Shown here: piece by piece, positions 45,187 to 52,436 of the stretch
Layout: each line of letters starts with the position of its first letter
Numbering within the stretch: the first letter of the stretch is position 1
NCBI RefSeq assembly: GCF_015207005.2
Contig: NZ_JADEXS020000001.1
Span: 3,596,001-3,660,000 of the forward strand
Length of the DNA: 64,000 nucleotides
Origin: Desmonostoc muscorum LEGE 12446
GTDB taxonomy: Bacteria; Cyanobacteriota; Cyanobacteriia; Cyanobacteriales; Nostocaceae
Reading direction: 5' to 3'
Notes under the pieces: model-generated
Seen by the model: only the letters and a program-made list of their open reading frames with translations
The model's database searches: none
Told to the model about the DNA's origin: nothing
Made by a program: the position numbers and the translations under genes

Positions 45187-46381
45187 GAAGAAATCAACAG
45201 GAAAAAAATCCTACTCCCGCAAAGCTTATCTGGGCAGATATCCTTATAATTTGGTAAGTTCGGGAAATTTAGAAAAATATTATCAAACGCTGACTGATTT
45301 TGAATTTTTAACGGCAAAGATTAATCATCCTGAGTTTGGGGTACAGGCGCTAATTGAAGATTACGATTTGATTGATGATGCAGAAGCATTAAATAACCCT
45401 AAAAAAGTCAAAAGTCTGAAATTGATTCAAGGTGCATTAAGGCTATCAGCGCATATTTTAGTAACAGATAAGCAACAGTTAGCCAGTCAATTACAGGGAA
45501 GGTTATTACATCAGAAAACGTCAGAGGAGATTCAGGCATTATTAACACAGATAAAGCAAAAAATAACTACTCCTTGGCTGTGTCCCTTGACCCCAAGCTT
45601 AACGCCACCAGGAGGACGCTTACTCCGCACACTCACTGGTCATAGTAACTCGGTAAATGCCGTCGCCGTCACCCCCAATGGGCAACAGGTGATTTCTGCA
45701 TCCCGTGACAACACCCTCAAAGTCTGGAATTTGGCAACTGGGGAGGAACTATTCACTCTCACTGGTCATAGTGACTCGGTAAATGCCATCGCCGTCACTC
45801 CCAATGGGCAACAGGTGATTTCTGCATCCTTGGACTCCACCCTCAAAGTCTGGAATTTGGCAACTGGGGAGGAACTATTCACCCTCACTGGTCATAGTGA
45901 CTGGGTAAATGCCGTCGCCGTCACCCCCAATGGGCAACAGGTGATTTCTGCATCCCGTGACAGAACCATCAAAGTCTGGAATTTGGCAACAGGGGAGGAA
46001 CTATTCACCCTCACTGGTCATAGTTACTTGGTAAATGCCATCGCCATCACCCCCAATGGGCAACAGGTGATTTCTGCCTCCAATGACGACACCCTCAAAG
46101 TCTGGAATTTGGCAACAGGGGAGGAACTATTCACCCTCACTGGTCATAGTGACTGGGTAAATGCCGTCGCCGTCACCCCCAATGGGCAACAGGTAATTTC
46201 TGCCTCCAATGACGGCATCCTCAAAGTCTGGAATTTGGCAACTGGGGAGGTCATTGCCACTTTTACAGGAGATAGTCCCATTTATTCCTGTGCAGTTGCA
46301 CCAGACGGTATGACAATTGTAGTTGGGGATTCTTCAGGTAAAGTGCATTTTTTACGTCTTGAAGGAATGGCAGGGGAATGA
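45173..46381 (+). CDS. WD40 repeat sensor subunit with STAND helical linker
   Basis: 402 residues from ATG 45173, which overlaps the NACHT stop by 14 bases in the +1 frame and has AGAGAGGA upstream; the frame is open back to 45140. After a basic Lys/Ser start comes an APAF1-like helical segment (LGRYPYNLVSSGNLEKYYQT, then ALRLSAHILVTDKQQLASQL), normally fused behind NACHT. TPPGGRLLRTLTGH leads into five WD40 units of 42 residues (45632-46261), almost identical in DNA, and a sixth diverged blade (FTGDSPIYSCAVAPDG). It is the likely ligand-sensing propeller of the upstream ATPase, translationally coupled to it. Confidence 0.85.
   Translation: MTKTEKKSTGKKSYSRKAYLGRYPYNLVSSGNLEKYYQTLTDFEFLTAKINHPEFGVQALIEDYDLIDDAEALNNPKKVKSLKLIQGALRLSAHILVTDKQQLASQLQGRLLHQKTSEEIQALLTQIKQKITTPWLCPLTPSLTPPGGRLLRTLTGHSNSVNAVAVTPNGQQVISASRDNTLKVWNLATGEELFTLTGHSDSVNAIAVTPNGQQVISASLDSTLKVWNLATGEELFTLTGHSDWVNAVAVTPNGQQVISASRDRTIKVWNLATGEELFTLTGHSYLVNAIAITPNGQQVISASNDDTLKVWNLATGEELFTLTGHSDWVNAVAVTPNGQQVISASNDGILKVWNLATGEVIATFTGDSPIYSCAVAPDGMTIVVGDSSGKVHFLRLEGMAGE
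45632..46261 (+). repeat. five nearly identical 126-bp WD40 units
   Basis: Unit starts at 45632, 45758, 45884, 46010 and 46136 are exactly 126 bases apart. Differences concentrate in the short segment after TGHS (NS, DS, DW, YL, DW) and after ISAS (RDNT, LDST, RDRT, NDDT, NDGI), the loops on the propeller faces. Such identity implies recent duplication or gene conversion. Confidence 0.92.
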
Positions 46382-46395
46382 GGAGAGAAGTAATT

Positions 46396-46959
46396 TTATC
46401 TGCCAAAGATTTCATCAACAGTAATACTGACATCAGGGAAACCTGGAATTGTTAAACTTTGACCGCTAGCGAACTTTTGCAGATGCTGATATCCTACGGC
46501 TGTTGGTTGTTGATAAACTTCGACAATTTCCTCGTTAATATCTACTAACCAAACTTCAATAATGTTTGCTTGTGCATACAAAGGAATTTTCTCTTCCCGG
46601 TCATACAAAATAGTCGAATCAGCCACTTCAATTAATAAAAAAATATCCTGGGGTTGGGGGTGTGCTGTGGCGTAGAAATCATCACGGAGTTTGAGTAATG
46701 CCACATCTGGCTGAGGTTCTGAGTTATTGTTCAACGCAACCGGATTTTGAGAAGCAAGTATAATGCGTTTTCCCAACAGTTGAATTAAGAGATTAACTAG
46801 TCGATTTACACAAGCAGCATGTTTTGTCCCAATAGGCGACATCTCAATAATTTCTCCCTTAATCAATTCCACCCGGTCATCCTCTGTCAGAATCCCGGAC
46901 TCAACCATTTTATGATATTGTTCAACTGTAAATTTCCGTCTTAGCAATTGTACAGACAT
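46396..46959 (-). CDS. Uma2 family endonuclease-like protein (DUF820)
   Basis: A 187-residue protein with the PD-(D/E)xK layout: E in MVESGILTEDDRVELIKGEI, D in EPQPDVALL, E and K in FLLIEVADSTILYDREEKIPLYAQANIIEVWLVD. The family is heavily multiplied in cyanobacteria and predicted to be a restriction-type nuclease, often near mobile elements. It is convergent with the WD40 gene. No partner methylase is nearby. Activity unproven. Confidence 0.88.
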   Translation of the reverse strand: MSVQLLRRKFTVEQYHKMVESGILTEDDRVELIKGEIIEMSPIGTKHAACVNRLVNLLIQLLGKRIILASQNPVALNNNSEPQPDVALLKLRDDFYATAHPQPQDIFLLIEVADSTILYDREEKIPLYAQANIIEVWLVDINEEIVEVYQQPTAVGYQHLQKFASGQSLTIPGFPDVSITVDEIFGR

Positions 46960-47041
46960 CGCTACCTCTACTGTCTTTTAATAGTTTGTATTATCTAATT
47001 GAATCTCTTAAATGAAGCAATTTTAGTCAACATCAATGTAG

Positions 47042-47380
47042 GATGAACCAGCACAAGACCCATTTTTAGAACAATTATGTCAAGGATATACTGAAGATGA
47101 AGTTACTGAAATCAAGCAATACTTAGCTGGCTGGGATGCTTCTACATATATCAGTGTTTCTCAAAGTATTCTAGACCATCTTCAGAGAAAAGAGTTCGAC
47201 CCATTAAGATATTTAAGAAAAGCTGATAACTTTAATAAGAAGAGAGCAGTAAGGGTTCCAAAAACTGGATATCGCTCGGATGGTTCAGCAGTTTATCGCA
47301 AAGGTAATGAATATTTAATTGTACGAGCTGATAAATTTGGAGTAGAAAAAATCGTTACTTATGGACTCAATGATGACTGA
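47042..47380 (+). pseudogene. open frame without start codon, possible orphan toxin module
   Basis: 113 codons stay open, and the protein reads naturally, with a Gln/Glu/Asp-rich helical part (FLEQLCQGYTEDEVTEIKQY, HLQRKEFDPLRYLRKADNF) and a compact C-terminus KRAVRVPKTGYRSDG then EYLIVRADKFGVEKIVTYG. But the frame has no ATG, GTG or TTG after its 5' limit. The only ATG (47036) is followed at once by TAG (47039-47041), and further stops lie upstream. The end overlaps the next gene's ATG at 47361. The C-terminus resembles the toxin tips of polymorphic-toxin or BECR-fold RNases in style; that is impression, not a search. Confidence 0.5.
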
Positions 47381-47795
47381 AGCAGCTTTAAATACTCACA
47401 ACCCGGAAATTAAAAGAGATTATATTGTTCAATTATTAGAAGAGTTAAGCCAGGATTACCGCAATACTAAACAAGAACGCAAAGAAATTGCTACTTTATA
47501 TTTGACTTCTGAAGAAGAATTTTCAATTTTAGAAGAAATAGAACTTTTAACAGTAGATATCAGAGGTTACGCCAGTCAAATTCAAATACGAGGTTGGATT
47601 GAAAATAAACAACAGGCTATTGATAAGTTACAAAATCTACGAGTCTTTGAGATTCCAGTTATTGCTGAGTTTTATTTTGCCAATCCTCAAGCATACGGAC
47701 AAATCAAAGCCTACTTGCAAATGTTAGATTACTTGCGTTTATTGATTATTGAGTATCTGCAACTCAACCAAAAATCACAACCTGAATTTGTTTAA
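47361..47795 (+). CDS. hypothetical helical protein, possible immunity/antitoxin partner
   Basis: A 144-residue protein, almost wholly alpha-helical and acidic in its first half (DYIVQLLEELSQDYRNTKQE, EEEFSILEEIELLTVDIRGY), with no signal or membrane segment. It overlaps the end of the frame at 47042-47380 by 20 bases, and ATGs at 47370/47373 would still overlap. No family recognised. Being small, acidic and overlapped by the upstream frame fits an antitoxin or immunity protein, which is inference from gene order. Confidence 0.55.
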   Translation: MDSMMTEAALNTHNPEIKRDYIVQLLEELSQDYRNTKQERKEIATLYLTSEEEFSILEEIELLTVDIRGYASQIQIRGWIENKQQAIDKLQNLRVFEIPVIAEFYFANPQAYGQIKAYLQMLDYLRLLIIEYLQLNQKSQPEFV

Positions 47796-47830
47796 ATTAC
47801 AGATGATTGCAACAGGCGTGAGGTACAGGG

Positions 47831-47858
47831 GTAGGGGCACAACATGTTGTGCCCCTAC
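47831..47858. repeat. perfect palindrome, GTAGGGGCACAACA half-site
   Basis: A 28-base perfect inverted repeat followed by TTCATTTACCTGAAATACGC. The same tail follows the related element at 59621. It is a member of the dispersed palindrome family. Confidence 0.8.
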
Positions 47859-47979
47859 TTCATTTACCTGAAATACGCTGTATATTTATCAGCTACGCCG
47901 TAGTAATTATGATAAGCGATCGCCATTACACCAAAGAGCGATCGCTTTAACTCTAATTTCTAAATTTCTCCCCTACTCT

Positions 47980-48007
47980 TGTACAGACGCGATTCATCGC
48001 GTCTCTA
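47980..48007. repeat. dispersed palindrome, GACGCGATTCATCGCGTC variant
   Basis: A variant of the TGTACAGACGCG... palindrome with one central change (TTCATC in place of TTAATC), 19 bases beyond the stop of the SDR gene on the minus strand. It could serve as its transcript-end hairpin. Confidence 0.7.
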
Positions 48008-48025
48008 TCTCCTCCCTTTTTCAAC

Positions 48026-48682
48026 CTAGCACTGTTGAAATAGCTCTGTAAAACTTTTCGACGCGGCTTCAGATTTTGCTACAATCTCCACAACTTTATT
48101 GCGTGCAGCTGGTTCTGACAGCGCCTCGACGCAAACTTGGGCGACTTTTTGGCGAGGAAGGCTACCCTCAAACAGGGTATCAGCACCCTGCATCACAATG
48201 GAGTCGGTATTATCTTCATTCTTTAAGCCACCAGGCCGGACAATCGTATAAGTAAGACCACTTTTCTGGATGTATTCTTCAGCTTGCTTTTTCCACACCA
48301 AAATCAGCCAAAACAAATTCAGTGGATGGAACAGCAAAGAAGTACACAAAGAAGAAACAAAGACAAAATGCTCAATCCCCTTAGCCTTAGCAGCATCGAC
48401 TAAATTTTTCGTACCTTCAAAATCCACTTTATAGGGGCCAGTGGGGTCAAAGCTAGGTTTCGCGCCAGTCGCAACCAACACAACTGTGCTATCTCCCAAC
48501 GCAGCAGTCAGAGTTTCTGGTTGTAACACGTCGCCTAGCACCAATTCAGCCTCCGGAGACAGAATACCCCTAGCTTTTTCTATATCCCGCACCAGAGCTA
48601 TGACAGGAATATTCCGCGCTACCAATTCTTGCACGATCCGGCGACCTGTTTCACCTGTTGCCCCTGCTACAAATGCTTTCAT
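48026..48682 (-). CDS. atypical SDR / NmrA-like NAD(P)-binding protein
   Basis: A 218-residue Rossmann-fold protein. The nucleotide-binding motif GATGETGRRIVQEL is at residues 7-20, and VFVSSLCTSL and YTIVRPGGLKNE are the central strand and the YxxxR-like stretch of atypical SDRs. It has the TGxxGxxG-type binding loop but no classical YxxxK catalytic pair, as in NAD(P)H-binding regulators and complex I assembly-like factors. Related cyanobacterial and plastid proteins act in pigment or photosystem assembly; here the role is open. Confidence 0.85.
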   Translation of the reverse strand: MKAFVAGATGETGRRIVQELVARNIPVIALVRDIEKARGILSPEAELVLGDVLQPETLTAALGDSTVVLVATGAKPSFDPTGPYKVDFEGTKNLVDAAKAKGIEHFVFVSSLCTSLLFHPLNLFWLILVWKKQAEEYIQKSGLTYTIVRPGGLKNEDNTDSIVMQGADTLFEGSLPRQKVAQVCVEALSEPAARNKVVEIVAKSEAASKSFTELFQQC

Positions 48683-48861
48683 GAGAAATGCTATCCTGGG
48701 AAACTATTGTGTGCTTGTTCAGTTCCTTAATTTTAGTAATTCTATGGAGTCGATGGCAGATTATTGAGGTTTCTGTCAAAATAGGATATTTGTGCGAAAC
48801 TAACCAAGTCGGCAGGGAATTATTAATATAGACAAACGCCAAAGTATACAGTAATGCATTT

Positions 48862-49545
48862 ATGCTTTTAAGAAACGGCGAATACCAATCCTTGGAAATA
48901 ACAGAAACAGTTTTACCAGTAGCGTCCAGCCAAGAAGAAGCAAACGAGACATTAACACAAGCAAATGTAGCGACGCTAACAAAATTTTACGGTCGTTATC
49001 AAGACTGTATGGAAATGTTTGCCCCAGCAGAAAAGGTTGCTGAGTACCTCAATTCTCACAATTCATGGTTTTCGCGCTGCGCTGAACCGATGAAGGTGCA
49101 ACAGTTGGGGGAAAATGGCTATGCTCTAACAATTGGTCGTTTTGGTTCTTTTGGTTATGAAGTAGAACCAAAAATTGGTTTGGAATTATTGCCTCCAGAT
49201 GAAGGTATTTACCGCATCCGCACAATTCCCATCCCTGATTACCATCCGCCTGGTTATGACGTAGATTACCGAGCATCCCTCAAGTTAACAGAAAACGTCG
49301 CAAGTGATGTTTCTACTGATATTGGCGAAGTGACCAGAGTTGAATGGGAGTTGGATTTAGTAGTTTATATACACTTTCCCAGGTTTATTCAGCGATTACC
49401 CAAGTCTTTAGTTCAATCTACAGGCGATCGCTTACTTAATCAAATCGTCCGCCAAGTCTCCCGCCGCTTAACTCGCAAAGTCCAAGAAGATTTTCATAAA
49501 ACTTTGCAAATACCCTTTCCTGTCAACTCCAAGAAAAAGCGGTGA
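48862..49545 (+). CDS. DUF1997 family protein
   Basis: A 227-residue soluble protein conserved in cyanobacteria and plastids. The stretch FYGRYQDCMEMFAPAEKVAEYLNSHNSWFSRCAEPMK opens the domain, and VVYIHFPRFIQRLPKSLVQSTGDRLLNQIVRQVSRRLTRKVQEDFH closes it, as in DUF1997. The fold is likely START/polyketide-cyclase-like with a hydrophobic pocket. No signal or helices in the membrane. Function unknown. Confidence 0.87.
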   Translation: MLLRNGEYQSLEITETVLPVASSQEEANETLTQANVATLTKFYGRYQDCMEMFAPAEKVAEYLNSHNSWFSRCAEPMKVQQLGENGYALTIGRFGSFGYEVEPKIGLELLPPDEGIYRIRTIPIPDYHPPGYDVDYRASLKLTENVASDVSTDIGEVTRVEWELDLVVYIHFPRFIQRLPKSLVQSTGDRLLNQIVRQVSRRLTRKVQEDFHKTLQIPFPVNSKKKR

Positions 49546-49690
49546 CTCAACTGATTTTGGATTTTGGATTTTGGATTTTGGATTTGTTTCACACACAAGA
49601 GTTAAAACAAATCCAAGAAATCTAAAGGTGGTAGTTAACAGTTTTTTGTCCCTTGTCATAAACCAATGACAAAGGACAAATGACCAATGA

Positions 49691-50161
49691 CTATGCTTTA
49701 GTGAGAATTCTTTGGATAATTTGCACTCCAGTCACTGCCTGCCAAGCAAAAAGTCCCAAAAGCGTGAAATTCAACAAAATGTGAGTTGCACGCGCCCAAT
49801 TTGCTCCTTTTTGCATATAGGGAGACAAAGCCGCTGAAAATGCAATCAAACCCGTCATCCCCAATCCTGCTAGCAGGTGAGGCCCTACAAATAACTTGCC
49901 ATTGTTGATGTAAGTGACAGCCATCCCTCCAATTGCACCTGTCACCATCAAAGCTAGGAGTATAGACCCGATTTGATAATGTCTGACGTTATATCTACCT
50001 TTAATCAGTTCTTTCTTTTCTTCTCCCTGAGCATTTCTGGTACGCTGTACTTGCAACCCTAAATACGCAGCATAAATTGAGACTGCCAATAGCGCCCACA
50101 TAATCAGTGGATGAAAGAAGTTCAGCCAATATTTCACCGACGGAGAAAGTTCCAGACTCAT
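49691..50161 (-). CDS. DUF4079 family membrane protein
   Basis: 156 residues from ATG 50161, chosen because GAGGA lies about 4 bases upstream; a TTG five codons earlier is weaker. Four helices are predicted (about 16-33, 60-80, 91-112, 125-147). NFFHPLIMWALLAVSIYAAYLGLQ with a conserved His, and RATHILLNFTLLGLFAWQAVTG, mark DUF4079, a cytochrome b561-like cyanobacterial family. It is probably a thylakoid or plasma membrane protein. Confidence 0.85.
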   Translation of the reverse strand: MSLELSPSVKYWLNFFHPLIMWALLAVSIYAAYLGLQVQRTRNAQGEEKKELIKGRYNVRHYQIGSILLALMVTGAIGGMAVTYINNGKLFVGPHLLAGLGMTGLIAFSAALSPYMQKGANWARATHILLNFTLLGLFAWQAVTGVQIIQRILTKA

Positions 50162-50223
50162 CGTGTCCTCGCCCAATTATTAAATCTTCATAAAAATTAG
50201 CATAACTCTATTGTCTGTGCTTA

Positions 50224-50275
50224 AAGTTGCAGAATCAGAATTCAGAATTCAGAATTCAGAAGTCAGAATTCTGAA
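50224..50275. repeat. AATTCAG heptamer STRR
   Basis: Several AATTCAG units end in AGTCAGAATTCTGAAT, which folds back on the preceding units. It separates the DUF4079 gene from the divergent ankyrin gene. Confidence 0.8.
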
Positions 50276-50387
50276 TGCAATTGATTGGGGGTTCAGCAGA
50301 AAGTCGAGGCACTCGCTTGGGCTTGTTTTGGCTTAAGCTGAATTTTGAGGGTAGACGAATCAAACTCCCGTGTGTGGGATCTCATCC

Positions 50388-51671
50388 ATGACTGAAAACA
50401 ATGATACTTTGCTGCTGAAGGCTGCTAAAAGTGGGGATATTAAGGGGCTGTGTGCGCTACTGGCTGATGGTGCGAAGGTGGATGCGTGCGATCGCCAAGG
50501 CACCACGGCGTTAATGTTTGCTGCTAATCTAGGCTACACCGAAATTGTGCGATCGCTGCTGGATGCTGGGGCAAATATCAATTTAAAAAGAAAACTCTAT
50601 AGTTTGACGGCTTTGATGTTAGCAGCTAGCACTAAACAGCTTGACATTGTACAACTTTTAGTATCCAGAGGTGCTGATGTCAACGCCACTAATGAAGATG
50701 GCAGCACGGCTTTAATGGCAGCAGTAGTTAAAGGTCATGTGGATGTAGTAAGAGTTTTACTAGCTGCTGGTGCAGGAGTGGATATCGCCGACAAAGATGA
50801 TGATACGGCTTTGAAGCTGGCAGTTAAGCACGGACACGTAGAAGTTATCAAAGCAATTCTCCAAACTGGTGTAGATGTCAATGTTCCAGATGAGGAGGGT
50901 GAGACACCGTTAATGTTAGCGGCAGATTTGGGACATCTGGAGGTTGTCCAAGCACTGCTGGCGGCGGGGGCTGATATAAAGGCGAAAAACGTTGGTGGTG
51001 GAACTGCGTTATCGGCGGCGGCAGCAGCGGGACACAGTGCGATCGCATCTGCTTTACTAGATCGAGATGCCGAGATTAATCTCCAAGACCAAGATGGTGA
51101 AACTGCCTTACACCTTGCTGTTGTGGAAGGCTACGTTGATGTGGTGCAGGTGTTACTTAACAAAGGTGCCGATGTGCAAATTAGAAACCACCTGGGCGAT
51201 ACGCCATTGCTAGTAGCAGCCTTGCAGGGACACAGCCAAATTGTGGAAGCACTGCTGCGTTGTGGGGGAGATATTTCTGGAAAAAACCTCGGTGAAGTAC
51301 CTTTGACGCTGGCTGCATCACATGGCCACACCCAAACAGTGAAAGTGTTGCTAGATTATGGTGCTGATGCCAATATTCCAGCAGATGATGGCAAAAGTGC
51401 TTTGATTAAAGCAACCGAACGCCAGCACACGGAGGTGATACAAATGCTCTTGGCAAAGGGGGCAGATGTGAATTTTCAAGACTCAGCAAGGGCAACAGCA
51501 TTGATGTGGGCTGCTTCAGCGGGTTATGCAGAGATTGTGAAGTTATTAGTCCAAGCTGGGGCAGATGTGAATTTGACGAACCGAGGGGGTTACACAGCTT
51601 TAATGATTGCAGAATTTAATGGTTATCAGGATATAGTACGCAGTTTGCAAAACGCTGGGGCGCAGGAATAA
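50388..51671 (+). CDS. ankyrin repeat protein
   Basis: 427 residues from ATG 50388; a GTG at 50370 extends the frame by six codons. The protein consists of about 12-13 consecutive ankyrin repeats of 33 residues with the consensus G-x-TALMxAAxxGHxxVVxxLLxAGADVN, e.g. DGSTALMAAVVKGHVDVVRV and GETPLMLAADLGHLEVVQAL. No other domain, signal peptide or anchor is visible, so it should be a cytoplasmic protein-binding scaffold. Partner unknown. Confidence 0.93.
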   Translation: MTENNDTLLLKAAKSGDIKGLCALLADGAKVDACDRQGTTALMFAANLGYTEIVRSLLDAGANINLKRKLYSLTALMLAASTKQLDIVQLLVSRGADVNATNEDGSTALMAAVVKGHVDVVRVLLAAGAGVDIADKDDDTALKLAVKHGHVEVIKAILQTGVDVNVPDEEGETPLMLAADLGHLEVVQALLAAGADIKAKNVGGGTALSAAAAAGHSAIASALLDRDAEINLQDQDGETALHLAVVEGYVDVVQVLLNKGADVQIRNHLGDTPLLVAALQGHSQIVEALLRCGGDISGKNLGEVPLTLAASHGHTQTVKVLLDYGADANIPADDGKSALIKATERQHTEVIQMLLAKGADVNFQDSARATALMWAASAGYAEIVKLLVQAGADVNLTNRGGYTALMIAEFNGYQDIVRSLQNAGAQE

Positions 51672-52436
51672 TTGAGTCTTTATTCTGTTTTCATAAAATA
51701 TTTTTACAAACCTATTGACAAATCATTCAATTAAGGTTATTTACTTAAATACCAACAAGGTTTACAAGAACCAAAGTTGAAACGTCAGAAACTAAAGAAA
51801 GCAAAAATCCGTCACAGCTGTTGTGAGCTTGCTGCAACGGATGAAGGAAAAATTAAAACGCCGAGAGGGAGCAGGGAAAATGCTTGCGCCACAAGGATAG
51901 AAAGAGAGCAAAAATGAAGAAGAAAACTTTACCTTATTGCTTTGTACTTTTTACCTTGTACCTTTTACCCAGTTTCCCCCTTGGCGTTTCCTACTGTGCT
52001 AGATGTGCAAAATATATAGTTTTTAGTTGAAGAGAAAAGTATTCTAAACATCATTTTTGATGTATAACATAAAACGCTGAACACAAACGAGTCATCGAAA
52101 AAGCTTAATTTGCAAGTATTTGGGCGATTGTTACGGAAAGTCCCAGAGAAAATAAATAAAATATTAAATTTAGTAGAATCACTGTAGTCAATCCCCAATT
52201 GTCAGTAATTCGATGAGTATCTCAATTTAAATAAGGGACTGGGGACTGGGAACTAGGGACTGGGAAAGGAATATTCTCATAGTATCGTTGTGTGAGAGGC
52301 TATTTATAAAGTAAAAATAAAGTTATTGTAGGCTGTGTTAGGCGCATATTTTGAGATTAATGATCGCGAGAAATATGAACTGCGCCTAACGCACCATTTT
52401 GTATTGCGGTGCGTTACTTTATAAATGGTCTCTGAT
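51672..52436. other. intergenic with a MITE-like element
   Basis: No gene is supported; a 77-codon minus frame at 51965-52198 has no family. The 52230-52265 stretch holds GGGACTG heptamers. The inverted-repeat element at 52295-52433 is listed separately. The earlier part (51700-51960) is Lys-codon/AG-rich with nothing recognisable. Confidence 0.5.
52295..52433. mobile_element. MITE-like element, 20-bp imperfect terminal repeats
   Basis: The left end AGAGGCTATTTATAAAGTAA (52295-52314) and right end at 52414-52433 are complementary at 18 of 20 positions. Inside, TGTGTTAGGCGCA (52334) and TGCGCCTAACGCA (52381) form another inverted pair. The 139-base element has no coding capacity and ends three bases from the stop of the 487-residue gene, where it may also serve as its terminator hairpin. 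Confidence 0.6.

Noticed and set aside
45632..46261. CRISPR-like regular spacing (126 bases)
   Set aside because: Continuous coding repeats of a WD40 protein, not short repeats with unique spacers.
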